64,000 nucleotides of DNA from Nannocystis bainbridge (GCF_028368995.1 NZ_JAQNDL010000005.1:134501-198500), one strand, 5' to 3'; shown: positions 21,308 to 31,677, counted from the stretch's first letter. Made by a program: numbers and translations. The notes: generated by a model not told the origin, from the sequence alone.

Positions 21308-23590
21308 ATGCGCCCTGCCCTCACCTTGCCTGTCTTCTTCGCCCTCGCCGCTTGCGGCGACGACACCGGCACCACCACCGGGGCGACGGCCACCGACAGC
21401 AGCAGCACGACCACCGGGCCGACGTCCTCCCCGACGGCCGCGTCCGAGGGCCTGAGCGACACCGCAGCGCCGACGACCACCAGCGGCGGCAGCGACAGCG
21501 ACAGCGCCTCGACCGGCACCACCGCCGCCCCGACCACCGAGGGCACCACCACCGGCGGCGAGCTCACCTGCGACCAGTCGCCCCACTACCGCGTCGGCGC
21601 GGCGATCCGCGACATCACCGGCCCGTCCGCCGAGCTGGTGATGATGGGCTACTCGATGCCCGAGCAGAAGGCCGAGGGCATCAGCACGCGGCTGTGGGCC
21701 CGCGCCTTTGTCGTCGAGCACCCGTGCAGCGGCACCCGGATCGCCTTCGTCAGCGCCGACCTCGGCCAGGTGTTCCAGGGCGTCCACCTCGAGGTCGTCA
21801 AGCGGCTCAAGGCCAAGCTCGGCGCCGACCGCTACGACTTCGACAACATCGCCCTCTCGGCCACGCACACCCACTCGGGCCTCGGCGGCTTCTCCCACTA
21901 CACCATGTTCAACCTGGCCGTCGGCGGCTACGACCCCGACAACTTCGAGGTCATCGTCGCCGGCATCGTCGACGCCATCGAGGCCGCCGACGCCGGCCTC
22001 GATCACGGCGTCGTCAAGATCGCCCAGGGCCCGCTGCAGGACGCCAATTGGAACCGCAGCCCGCAGGCCTACGCCGAGAACCCCGACCCCGAGCGGGCCG
22101 CCCACGAGGCCGAGATGATGCGCGACACCAACACGGCGATGACCGTGCTCCGGTTCGAGCGCACCGGCGAGGGCGAGCTCGACGGCCAGCCGATCGGCAT
22201 GCTGACCTGGTTCTCCAGCCACGCGACCAGCGTGTCCAACCAGAACCGCCTCGTCAGCGGCGATCACAAGGGCCTCGCCTCCTACTTCATGGAGAAGCAC
22301 TTCGGCGCCGACTACACCGCGCCCGACCCATTCGTCGCCGCCTTCGCCCAGAGCGACGCCGGCGACGTCTCGCCGAGCGAGGTCATCGTCGGCGAGCCGA
22401 AGAACACGGTCGTGCGCCCGTGCGACGACAGCCCCGACCCTGCCTGCGACGACCTCGGCAACGCCGTCGTCCATGGCACCTGGCAGTACGAGCGCGCGCT
22501 CGAGCTGTTCGACGCCGCGGCCGAGCACCTGCGCGGGCCGGCGGCCGGGCGGCTCGCCTTCGTCGACATGGAGGACGTCACGATCGGCCCCGAGTTCACC
22601 GGCGACGACGAGCACACCACCTGTCACGCCGCGATCGGCTTCTCGATCGCCGCCGGCGCCGAGGACGGCGTCGCCGTCGCCTTCATCGAGGAGGGCATCG
22701 TCTACGGCGACCTGCCCAAGGTCACGCTCGTGCCCGAGGACCAGGCCTGTCACGAGGAGAAGACCATCTTGCTGCCGGTCGGCCGCATGCTCCCGTATCC
22801 CTGGTCGCCGACGATCTTGCCGGCCCAGGTGCTGCGCCTCGGCAGCCTCGCCATCCTGCCCGCGCCCTTCGAGGTCACCACGATCTCCGGCCGAAGGCTG
22901 CGCCACTCCGTGCTCGACGCGCTCGCCGGCACCGGCGTCACCCGGGCCGTGGTCGCCGGGCTCTCGAACGGCTACTCGAGCTACGTCACCACCCGCGAGG
23001 AGTACGCCGTCCAGCACTACGAGGGCGCGTTCACGCAGTTCGGCCCGTGGACCCTCGCCGCCTGGCAGCAGGAGTTCTCGCAGGTCGCCGAGGCGCTGCG
23101 CGACGGCGTCCAGGCGCCACACAAGGCCGTCCCGCTCGACCTCAGCGACGACCAGATCCTCAACGTCCCCGGCGTCGTCGCCGACTCGCCGTGCGCCCTG
23201 CTCGACGCCATCCTGTGCCCGTTCGACAAGTTCGGCGACGTCGTCACCCCGCCGCCCGCCAGCGCCGGGCCGGGCGACCTGGTCAAGGTCACCTTCCGCG
23301 GCGCGCACCCTCGCAACAACCTGCGCACCGGCACCGGCTACCTCGAGGTCCAGCGCGACGACGGCGGCACCTGGACCGTCGTCGCCCACGACTGGGACCC
23401 CGAGACGCGGTTCCGCTGGCGGCGCACCGGCGGCGCGCTGAGCCCGACCTCCGAGGTCGACGTCGAGTGGAAACTCCCCGACGACGTCGTGCCCGGCACC
23501 TACCGCATCGTCTACAACGGCGACGCCAGGTCGCTGTTCGCCACCTTCACCCCGATCACGGGCACCTCGCCGACCTTCACCGTCCAGTGA
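21308..23590 (+). CDS. Neutral/alkaline ceramidase lipoprotein
   Basis: A 760-residue predicted N-acylsphingosine amidohydrolase that cleaves ceramide to sphingosine and fatty acid. The lipobox LAAC (Cys16) is followed by about 75 residues of Thr/Ser/Gly-rich linker. The catalytic part starts HYRVGAAIRDITGPSAELVM; zinc-ligand-type ALSATHTHSGLGGFSHY and the nucleophile motif FAQSDAGDVSPSEV (Ser355) are present, as is the C-terminal immunoglobulin-like region. Lipid anchoring suggests surface or outer-membrane location, which fits a predator acting on host or prey sphingolipids, or turnover of the cell's own sphingolipids. Start: the ATG before the signal peptide. Confidence 0.88.
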   Translation: MRPALTLPVFFALAACGDDTGTTTGATATDSSSTTTGPTSSPTAASEGLSDTAAPTTTSGGSDSDSASTGTTAAPTTEGTTTGGELTCDQSPHYRVGAAIRDITGPSAELVMMGYSMPEQKAEGISTRLWARAFVVEHPCSGTRIAFVSADLGQVFQGVHLEVVKRLKAKLGADRYDFDNIALSATHTHSGLGGFSHYTMFNLAVGGYDPDNFEVIVAGIVDAIEAADAGLDHGVVKIAQGPLQDANWNRSPQAYAENPDPERAAHEAEMMRDTNTAMTVLRFERTGEGELDGQPIGMLTWFSSHATSVSNQNRLVSGDHKGLASYFMEKHFGADYTAPDPFVAAFAQSDAGDVSPSEVIVGEPKNTVVRPCDDSPDPACDDLGNAVVHGTWQYERALELFDAAAEHLRGPAAGRLAFVDMEDVTIGPEFTGDDEHTTCHAAIGFSIAAGAEDGVAVAFIEEGIVYGDLPKVTLVPEDQACHEEKTILLPVGRMLPYPWSPTILPAQVLRLGSLAILPAPFEVTTISGRRLRHSVLDALAGTGVTRAVVAGLSNGYSSYVTTREEYAVQHYEGAFTQFGPWTLAAWQQEFSQVAEALRDGVQAPHKAVPLDLSDDQILNVPGVVADSPCALLDAILCPFDKFGDVVTPPPASAGPGDLVKVTFRGAHPRNNLRTGTGYLEVQRDDGGTWTVVAHDWDPETRFRWRRTGGALSPTSEVDVEWKLPDDVVPGTYRIVYNGDARSLFATFTPITGTSPTFTVQ

Positions 23591-23593
23591 GGT

Positions 23594-23663
23594 CGCACCT
23601 CGGGACATGTCCTCCAGGGCATGTCCCGGGCGCCATGTCCTTCACGACATGCCCTTTACGCCA
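23594..23663. repeat. Five-unit 14-bp dyad array overlapping a stop codon
   Basis: CGCACCTCGGGACA, TGTCCTCCAGGGCA, TGTCCCGGGCGCCA, TGTCCTTCACGACA and TGCCCTTTACGCCA run with an exact 14-bp period. The array fills the whole gap between the ceramidase stop and the convergent monooxygenase-like gene, and its last unit includes the latter's TAA stop. It probably folds as a chain of hairpins in both transcripts. Confidence 0.8.
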
Positions 23664-23979
23664 GGTCGACCGGCCGGAAGCGCGCGAACGGCCGCCCCAG
23701 CTCGGCCACCTCCCCCGGCGCGATCAGCTGGCACACGCCCTCGAGCTGCTGCCACAGCTGTTGCACCACCGGGTTCTCGTGGGCGCGGCGGGCTGCGTCC
23801 TCGGAGGCCCACTCGAACACCTCGAGGATGGTGCCGTCGTTCGCGCGCATCACGATCGGCTCGCGCTCGGTGGCCAGGTCCTGGGCGCGCAGCACCGGCA
23901 GGTGGCCGCGCAGGAGCTCGAGCAGCTCCTCGGCGCGACCGGGGAGGGGGCGGTAGCAGGCGATGACGATGACTCCCAT
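23656..23979 (-). CDS. Antibiotic-biosynthesis-monooxygenase-type (ABM) small protein
   Basis: A 107-residue dimeric alpha/beta-barrel-type protein: MGVIVIACYRPLPGRAEELL is the first strand and helix, then TILEVFEWASEDAARRAHEN, then NPVVQQLWQQLEGVCQLI. These features match the ABM fold (quinone or haem-related oxygenases and many uncharacterised relatives). No cofactor residues can be assigned. ATG 23979 starts the first strand; longer frames upstream are shadow. It is 31 bp downstream of the EamA gene on the same strand. Substrate unknown. Confidence 0.75.
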   Translation of the reverse strand: MGVIVIACYRPLPGRAEELLELLRGHLPVLRAQDLATEREPIVMRANDGTILEVFEWASEDAARRAHENPVVQQLWQQLEGVCQLIAPGEVAELGRPFARFRPVDLA

Positions 23980-24010
23980 TTCACAGCCGTAGCGCGCGGC
24001 CGGGGGGCGG

Positions 24011-24922
24011 TCAAGGACGCGCGGGCGTACGCGACACGCTGGCCGCGTAGATGGCCGCCAGCGACAGCGCCGTGCCAGCGGCCTCGACCATCCCGAACGG
24101 CTCGGCGAACACCAGCACGCCCCACAGCGTGGCCAGCACCGGCTGCAGGAGCAGCAGCAGCGAGCCGCTCGCGGCCGGCACGTGCGGCATGCCGCGCGAG
24201 ATGAGCGCCCAGCCGCCCACGTGCGCGCCGACCCCGAGCAGCAGCAACAGGCCGAAGTCGCTGGAGCTCGCCACCGCCAGCGGCTCGCCGGTCGCCAGCG
24301 CCGCCAGCACCAGCAGCGCCGCCGCCGTCGCGCTCGACACGAACAGTGCCGCCGCGACCCCGAGCGGCCGCTCGCCGCGCTGGGCTGTCCGCAAGGACAG
24401 GTAATAACCGGCGTAGAACACACCCGTCAGCAGGCCCAGCAACACGCCCTGCAGGTGGACCGGGCTGCGCTCCAGCCCCGGCAGCGCCAGCATCGCCGTG
24501 CCGATCAAGGCCAGCAGCGCGCACACCCCGAGCCGCCGCGTCAGCCGCTCGCCGAGCAGCAGCGCCGAGAACAGCGCGACCCAGAACACCTGCGTGTTGG
24601 CCAGCAGCGTCGCCAGACCGGTGCCCGAGTACAGGATGCTCTTGTGCCACACGAACAGGTCGCCGGCGAAGCACGCGCCGGCCAGAGCCGCCCACGCGGT
24701 CGCCGGGCCGCGGCGCACGGCCTGTCCGTTCGGACCTGTCCGCGAGGACAGCCACGCCAGCGGCAGCAGAGCGGCCGCCCCGAGCCCGCAGCGGTAAGCC
24801 CCGATCGCCGCCGGCCCGAGCGCGATCCACTTGACGAACAGCGCCGTCACGCTGATCACCGCCGCCCCGAGAGCGACCAACACCAGCGGCGCGCGCGGGG
24901 GAGAAAGAGGGGCCATCACCAA
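24011..24922 (-). CDS. EamA-family (DMT) transporter
   Basis: A 303-residue membrane protein with about ten hydrophobic helices in two EamA repeats, typical of drug/metabolite transporters (RhaT/YdcZ-like). Examples are APLVLVALGAAVISVTALFV in the first and ASGSLLLLLQPVLATLWGVL in the second repeat, with the charged WHKSILYSGT between. It probably exports or imports a small metabolite by proton antiport; substrate unknown. Two dyad loci are inside the gene (24386-24399 and 24723-24750). The start could be ATG 24922 or the ATG two codons further on. Confidence 0.88.
   Translation of the reverse strand: MVMAPLSPPRAPLVLVALGAAVISVTALFVKWIALGPAAIGAYRCGLGAAALLPLAWLSSRTGPNGQAVRRGPATAWAALAGACFAGDLFVWHKSILYSGTGLATLLANTQVFWVALFSALLLGERLTRRLGVCALLALIGTAMLALPGLERSPVHLQGVLLGLLTGVFYAGYYLSLRTAQRGERPLGVAAALFVSSATAAALLVLAALATGEPLAVASSSDFGLLLLLGVGAHVGGWALISRGMPHVPAASGSLLLLLQPVLATLWGVLVFAEPFGMVEAAGTALSLAAIYAASVSRTPARP
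24386..24399. repeat. Exact 14-bp dyad unit inside the EamA gene
   Basis: TGTCCGCAAGGACA, exact consensus in the coding sequence of a predicted cytoplasmic loop (YYLSLRTAQRG). Confidence 0.7.
24723..24750. repeat. Two tandem 14-bp dyad units inside the EamA gene
   Basis: TGTCCGTTCGGACC then TGTCCGCGAGGACA, the second exact, with the usual 14-bp period. They encode the loop LSSRTGPNGQAVRRG. Two units add 28 bp, not a multiple of three, yet the frame is intact. Confidence 0.75.
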
Positions 24923-25069
24923 ACGTCAGCCTCGTCGAAGCCCTGCGCGGCGGCTCCGGCGCCCGACCAGCGCGCGCCCGCATCCGCGCGGCCGACACTA
25001 GCCCGCCGGCGGGGTGGGCACAAGCCGCTGGGCACCGCCGCGAGGCTGGCGTAAGGTCGTGAGCTGCCG

Positions 25070-25582
25070 ATGCTGGTGCTCAGCCCCGCCACCGCCCACG
25101 ACCTGCCGGCGCTGCAGGAGATCGAGCGCTCGGCCACCGACCTCTATTACGCGGCCGGCTTCTCGCGCGCTGCGATCGTCGCCCGCGGCCTCGCCGACAT
25201 GCGGGCCCTGATCGGTCAGACCACTCTGTTGCTGGCGCGCGACGGCGACGAAGCGATCGGCTACGTCAGCTACTACCCGCGCGGCCCATACATGCACCTC
25301 GAGGAGATCGCCGTCCGCCGCGACCGCCAGGGCCGCGGCAGCGGGCGCCTGCTGGCCGATCAGGTGCTGGCGGCCGCGCGCGCCGACCCGCAGTGCAGCC
25401 ACCTGTCCCTGGTCGCGTTCTGCCGGGCCGCCTGGGCCCTCCGCCTGTACGACCGCCTCGGCTTCCGCTCGCTGGCCGCCCTGCCCGACCCCCTGCCGCA
25501 CGCCGAGCTGCTGGCCGAGCTGCTGGCCGAGGCCGCCCCGGGCGAGCCGCGACAAGTCATGGTAATGCCGGTCGGGCCGTGA
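25070..25582 (+). CDS. GNAT-family N-acetyltransferase
   Basis: A 170-residue single-domain acetyltransferase. MLVLSPATAHDLPALQEIER is the first strand and helix; EIAVRRDRQGRGSGRLLADQ contains the acetyl-CoA-binding Q/RxxGxG/A motif A; and AWALRLYDRLGFRSLAAL is the usual motif B. Substrate unknown. The start ATG 25070 sits at a natural beginning of the fold. The stop overlaps GTG 25579 of the following methyltransferase by 4 bp, so translation is coupled. Confidence 0.85.
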   Translation: MLVLSPATAHDLPALQEIERSATDLYYAAGFSRAAIVARGLADMRALIGQTTLLLARDGDEAIGYVSYYPRGPYMHLEEIAVRRDRQGRGSGRLLADQVLAAARADPQCSHLSLVAFCRAAWALRLYDRLGFRSLAALPDPLPHAELLAELLAEAAPGEPRQVMVMPVGP

Positions 25583-26475
25583 TCCGACGCGACCTCCACC
25601 AGCACAACCGCCTCGCCTGGGACGCCGCCACTCCCGCGCACAGCAGCCACAAGCACGACCAGGCCGGGTTCCTCCGCGGCGGCGGCACCACCCTGTTCGA
25701 CGACGAGGTGCACCTGGTCCTCGGTACAGGTCCCGAAGGCCATGTCCTGGAGGACATCCGCAAGTCCGGCGCGCGCCCGCTGAGCGGCCTGCGCCTGCTG
25801 CACGGCGCGTGCAATGCCGGCCAGGACACCCTGTCGCTGGCGCAGCTCGGCGCGGAGGTCACCGGCGTCGACATCAGCCCGACGGCGATCGCCGCCGCGC
25901 AGACGCTGGCCGAGGAGACCGGCATCCCGGCCCGCTTCGCCGTCGCCGACCTCTACGACTGGCTGCCGGCGCAGGAACCGGAGTTCGACGTCGTCTTCAT
26001 GACCTACGGCGCGCTGCTCTGGATGTCCGACCTCGACGCGCTGTTCGCCGCGCTCGCGGGGGTCCTGAAGCCCGGCGGTCGCGTCGTCGGCCTCGAGTTC
26101 CACCCGCTGGCGATGATGTACGACCAGGGCCGCCTCACCTACCCGTACAGCGGCGGCGCGCACGTGGTCGGCGAGGCCGGCATCGGCGACTACGTCGCGG
26201 CCTCCGGGACCGCGCTGGCGCCGTCCGGCTTCCTCGAGGGCGAGGTCGACTTCAAGAACCCGCACGCCACCCACGAGTTCTCCTGGGGCGTCGCCGACAT
26301 CCTCGGCGCCCAGCTGCGGGCCGGCCTCGTGCTCGAGGTCGTGCGCGAGTACACCTACGCCAACGGCTGCAAGATCTGGCCCGACATGGTCGAACAGCCA
26401 GGTCGCCGCTTCACCACCACCAGCCCGGCCGTCCCGCCGCTCATGCTCGGCTGGTCGTCGCGCCGGCCCGGCTGA
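25579..26475 (+). CDS. Class I SAM-dependent methyltransferase
   Basis: A 298-residue protein. The SAM-binding glycine region reads LLHGACNAGQDTLSLAQLGA, followed by the acidic end of strand 2 VTGVDISPTAIAAA and motif II VVFMTYGALLWMSDL. This resembles the UbiE/Methyltransf_25 type. The start is GTG, overlapping the acetyltransferase TGA; the longer open frame upstream is inside that gene. The N-terminus (IRRDLHQHNRLAWDAATPAH) fits family members that begin with a short helix. Two dyad units lie in the coding region (25729-25756). Substrate unknown. Confidence 0.85.
   Translation: MIRRDLHQHNRLAWDAATPAHSSHKHDQAGFLRGGGTTLFDDEVHLVLGTGPEGHVLEDIRKSGARPLSGLRLLHGACNAGQDTLSLAQLGAEVTGVDISPTAIAAAQTLAEETGIPARFAVADLYDWLPAQEPEFDVVFMTYGALLWMSDLDALFAALAGVLKPGGRVVGLEFHPLAMMYDQGRLTYPYSGGAHVVGEAGIGDYVAASGTALAPSGFLEGEVDFKNPHATHEFSWGVADILGAQLRAGLVLEVVREYTYANGCKIWPDMVEQPGRRFTTTSPAVPPLMLGWSSRRPG
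25729..25756. repeat. Two tandem 14-bp dyad units inside the methyltransferase gene
   Basis: GGTCCCGAAGGCCA then TGTCCTGGAGGACA (exact) with 14-bp phase, encoding GTGPEGHVLEDI just before the SAM-binding domain. Confidence 0.7.
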
Positions 26476-26493
26476 CACGGTCATACGATGCAT

Positions 26494-26526
26494 GGGACAG
26501 GTTCGGCGCTCGGATGAACCTGTCCC
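26494..26526. terminator. Hairpin built partly from a dyad half-site, after the methyltransferase
   Basis: GGGACAGGTTC (26494-26504) pairs perfectly with GAACCTGTCCC (26516-26526) around an 11-nt loop. Its right arm overlaps the exact dyad unit TGTCCCTTCGGACA at 26521-26534, so two hairpins compete for the same bases. Confidence 0.6.
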
Positions 26527-26534
26527 TTCGGACA
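26521..26534. repeat. Exact 14-bp dyad unit between convergent genes
   Basis: TGTCCCTTCGGACA, exact consensus, between the methyltransferase and clpA 3' ends, interleaved with the hairpin above. Confidence 0.7.
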
Positions 26535-26556
26535 TCTTATCGCCCCGCCGAAACGG

Positions 26557-26592
26557 CGATGCGCACCTGGCCCATGAGCCAGGTGCGCATCG
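26557..26592. terminator. Bidirectional terminator hairpin between methyltransferase and clpA
   Basis: CGATGCGCACCTGGC (26557-26571) pairs perfectly, 15 bp, with GCCAGGTGCGCATCG (26578-26592) around CCATGA. It lies 12 bp beyond the clpA stop. No U-tract is present. Confidence 0.65.
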
Positions 26593-26604
26593 ACACGCCT
26601 CACC

Positions 26605-28984
<2,380 letters not shown>

Positions 28985-28998
<14 letters not shown>

Positions 28999-29329
28999 CG
29001 GGGTCTTCCTCGGGCTCCATCGACGCCATCAAGGGGCACTCTTGTTGGCGCGCGAGCATGTGTACCTGGGCGACCTTCGTCTCGGCGATCTCGTGGGTGT
29101 AGACGCCGGCGACGCCGATGCCATGGTTGTGCACGTGCAACATGATCACCGTGGCTTCGGCTTCGGTCCTGTGAAACACGGTCTGAAGCAGGCGGACGAC
29201 GAACTCCATCGGCGTGTAGTCGTCGTTGTGGAGCAGGACGCGGTACATCCGTGGGCGCTGCGTCTTGCGCTCCGTGCGACTCTTCAGCGCAACACTGCCC
29301 TTGGGGCTGGATTTCTCACGGCTGGACAT
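28985..29329 (-). CDS. clpS: ClpS adaptor protein
   Basis: A 114-residue adaptor for N-end rule substrates. The core RVLLHNDDYTPMEFVVRLLQ contains the hydrophobic pocket region with NDDYTPMEFV, followed by HVHNHGIGVAGVYTHEIAET, where the H/GxG loop contacts ClpA. The N-terminal extension is basic (SSREKSSPKGSVALKSRTER), the C-terminus acidic. Overlap of 14 bp with clpA implies coupled translation. Confidence 0.95.
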
Positions 29330-29391
29330 GCTGCTGGCAACCTAGTGTAGCCCTCGCGCCGGGGCTTTCCACCCCGCCCGCAGGCTGACCT

Positions 29392-30594
29392 GTGCTAGCG
29401 TACACGAGTCACGTGCCGGATCTGACGAGCCGCACCGTCACAAGCTTGGCGAGCGTCGACGCCGCGTCATGGGACGCGCTCGCTCACGAGGGCTGCCCCT
29501 TTCTAAAGCACGGGTTCCTGCGGGCGCTCGAGCTGTCGGGCTCCGTCGGCGACGAGCCGGGTTGGCGGCCGATCTACGTGCTCGTCGAGCAACACGGCGC
29601 CGCCGGCGCAGGGTCGGCGCCGCGCCTGGTCGGTGCGGCGCCCACGTACGTCAAGCGCCACAGCTACGGCGAGTTCATCTTCGACTGGGCGTGGGCGCGG
29701 GCGGCCGTGCAAGGCGGCCTGCGCTACTACCCCAAGCTGGTGATCGCCGCGCCGATGACCCCGGCCACCGGTCCCCGCATGCTGATCGCCCCCGACTGCG
29801 CGCGCGACGAGATCGTGCCTCGCCTGGTCGCCGGCGTGCGCGACGTCGCGGAGGCCGAGCGCTGTTGGTCGATCCACTGGCTGTTCACGACGGCGCGCGA
29901 GCACGACGAGCTGGCCGCGCTCGAGTTCATGCGCCGCGCCAGCTACCAGTACCACTGGCACAACGAGGGCTACGCCGACTTCGAGGCTTTCCTCGCCACC
30001 ATGACCTCGCGAAGGCGCAAGCAGCTCCGCAAGGAGCGCGCCCGGGCCCGCGAAGGCGTCGACGAGCTCGAGTGGGTCCGCGGCCCCGACCTCGGCCCCG
30101 AGGACCTGGTCGACATCGACCGCTACTACCGCAGCACCGTGCGCGCCTACGGCGGCCTCGACTACCTTCAGACAGGTTTCTTCGACCATGTCCACAAGGC
30201 CATGCCCGAGCAGATGCTGTGGGCCCGGGCCCGTCGCGGCGGCCGGACCATCGCCGGCACCCTCTACTTCGAGACCGACGCGGCGCTGTTCGGCCGCTAC
30301 TGGGGCTGCGACGAGAACGTCCCGTTCCTCCACTTCGAGGCCGCCTACTACGCGGCGATCGAGCGCTGCATCGCCCGCAAGACCCCGCGCTTCGAGGCCG
30401 GAGCGCAGGGCGAGCACAAGCTGCTGCGAGGCTTCGCGCCGGCGCGCACGTACAGCAGCCACTGGTTCCGCCACCCGGGCCTGGCCTCGGCCGTCGGCCG
30501 CTTCCTCGCCGAGGAGTCGGTCGCCGCGCACGAACAGATGCGCGAGCTGGAAGAGTACCTGCCCTTCCGCAGCGAAGAGCCCGAGCCCGAGTGA
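29392..30594 (+). CDS. FemAB-like (DUF482) acetyltransferase-fold protein
   Basis: A roughly 395-residue protein of the FemAB_like/DUF482 family: PFLKHGFLRALELSGSV, then LVGAAPTYVKRHSYGEFIFD, RRRKQLRKERAR, and YWGCDENVPFLHFEAAYYAA in the second GNAT-like half, with FEAGAQGEHKLLRGFAPA. Members may add amino-acid groups to wall or lipid precursors; none here is known. The ORF opens at GTG 29392, while GTG 29413 (VPDLTSRTVTS) is an equally plausible start; neither has a good ribosome site. Two degenerate dyad-like units lie at 30175-30202. The gene is divergent from clpS. Confidence 0.8.
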   Translation: MLAYTSHVPDLTSRTVTSLASVDAASWDALAHEGCPFLKHGFLRALELSGSVGDEPGWRPIYVLVEQHGAAGAGSAPRLVGAAPTYVKRHSYGEFIFDWAWARAAVQGGLRYYPKLVIAAPMTPATGPRMLIAPDCARDEIVPRLVAGVRDVAEAERCWSIHWLFTTAREHDELAALEFMRRASYQYHWHNEGYADFEAFLATMTSRRRKQLRKERARAREGVDELEWVRGPDLGPEDLVDIDRYYRSTVRAYGGLDYLQTGFFDHVHKAMPEQMLWARARRGGRTIAGTLYFETDAALFGRYWGCDENVPFLHFEAAYYAAIERCIARKTPRFEAGAQGEHKLLRGFAPARTYSSHWFRHPGLASAVGRFLAEESVAAHEQMRELEEYLPFRSEEPEPE

Positions 30595-30688
30595 CCCGCG
30601 AGCACGAGTGACCACCGAGCCCGAGCCCGAGTGACCCGCGGCGCGCGCCGAACAAGTCACTCGCCGGCGCGCGCCGAACGAGTCACTC
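30577..30688. repeat. Short tandem duplications at the 3' end of the FemAB-like gene
   Basis: GAGCCCGAGCCCGAGTGACC and the four bases after it recur 40 bp apart (30577-30600 and 30617-30640), duplicating the gene's last codons and stop. A second pair begins GCGCGCGCCGAACAAGTCAC and repeats 26 bp on (30641-30662 and 30667-30688) with one difference. These are local duplications, unrelated to the 14-bp family. Confidence 0.7.
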
Positions 30689-30739
30689 ACTCCCGGCGAG
30701 CGACCCGGCGGCTCTTCAGCCCTCGCGTCCTCTCGCCGC

Positions 30740-31451
30740 TTACTCGTGCTCGCGCGACGCCGCGTTCGGATCGAGGTCCTCGAGAAAGCCCCGCGCGAAC
30801 CGGCGGTACGTCATTCGCGTGTCGCGCCGGTGGTCGACCACGACATCGCCCTGGACCTGGATCGTCCGGATCTTGTCGCCGCGCATGCCGCTGCCGGCCT
30901 GGGCCTTGCGTTCCGCGCAGCGACCCGCGCGCTCGGCCTCGCGGCGCTCCGCCGCCAGCCGCGCGCGCAACAGCTCGAGCGCCGTCTCGCGGTTGATGCT
31001 CTGGCTGCGACCGCCGTCGACGCGCACGTGGTGACCGCTCGGCTTGTGGCGCAGGTGCACCGCCGTCGAGGTCTTGTTGCGGTGCTGTCCGCCTTTGCCG
31101 CTGCCGCGGCAGAAATCCTCCTCGAGGTCCTCCGGACGGATCTCCACCGCCATCGCCGCCGCCGGCTCGAGCACCACCACCGTCACCGTGCTCGAGTGGA
31201 CGCGGCCGCGCTTCTCGGTCGGCGGCACCCGCTGCCAGCGATGACCGCCCGCCTCGTCCGCGAACCACCGCCGCGCCGCGCCGCCGGTCGCCTTGAAGCA
31301 CAGGAACCCCGGGCGCGCGTCGATCACCTCGAGGTCAAAGGCGCTCCCGCACGGCCAGCTTCTGGTACACCGCGAACTGCTCGTGCACGAGCAACTTGGC
31401 GTCGTCGCCGCCCTCGGCGGCCCGGATTTCGATGATGAGCGTGGTCTTCAT
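30740..31451 (-). CDS. Short peptide-chain-release-factor homologue made by +1 frameshift
   Basis: Two frames make one protein of about 236 residues. Frame 1 starts at ATG 31451 (MKTTLIIEIRAAEGGDDAKL) and stops at TGA 31337-31335 after AVRERL. Frame 2, +1, continues DLEVIDARPGFLCFKATGG and holds RGRVHSSTVTV, the catalytic GSGKGGQHRNK and the basic tail. At the junction the message reads CGGGAG-CGC-CTT-TGA-C, the same slippery CTT-TGA-C as in prfB with a Shine-Dalgarno-like GGGAG 3 bases upstream. The protein lacks release-factor domain 1 and most of the codon-recognition tip, as in short RF paralogues (PrfH-like). It could release peptides on stalled or damaged ribosomes. An assembly error is possible but unlikely given the exact shift signal. 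Confidence 0.8.
31335..31349 (-). promoter_or_regulatory. Programmed +1 frameshift signal (CTT TGA C)
   Basis: The minus strand has GGGAG, a 3-base spacer CGC, then CTT (31340-31338) and in-frame TGA (31337-31335) followed by C. Spacing and sequence mirror the E. coli prfB signal. Slippage from CTT to TTT in the +1 frame would read GAC next. UGA read-through efficiency would then set the amount of protein. Confidence 0.75.
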
Positions 31452-31538
31452 GGCTGCCTGTCCGGCCGCGCCGTCGCAAACGCGAAGCGCCACCCGGGCC
31501 GGCGCGGCCTCGATCCGCGAAGATCGGCTGCACCCGGA

Positions 31539-31552
31539 TGGCGCGAAGGACA
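31539..31552. repeat. 14-bp dyad unit upstream of the release-factor homologue
   Basis: TGGCGCGAAGGACA, the right half exact and the left half with the TGGCG variant also seen in the 32-bp palindromes. It is intergenic, 88 bp before the start codon. Confidence 0.5.
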
Positions 31553-31677
31553 GGACGCTCAACCGCGACCGACGAGCACGCCGCCGCGCACCTGGAGGGC
31601 GCGGACGGAGCGCAGGCGGATCGCGGCGCGCATGACGGGGGGACAATACTCGCGGCCCGGCGGCCAGGCAAGCCGCC

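Noticed and set aside
21269..23608. A 779-codon minus-strand frame opposite the ceramidase
   Set aside because: Antisense shadow: composition is Gly/Arg/Asp/Val repeats with no motifs, while the plus strand encodes a complete ceramidase with catalytic residues.
30175..30202. Two dyad units inside the FemAB-like gene
   Set aside because: GGTTTCTTCGACCA and TGTCCACAAGGCCA have the right phase but several mismatches, so I did not count them.
31335..31451. Release-factor homologue as a pseudogene broken by a frameshift
   Set aside because: The break falls exactly on CTT-TGA-C with a Shine-Dalgarno-like sequence three bases upstream, which is the known programmed signal; chance is a poor explanation, though raw reads should be checked.
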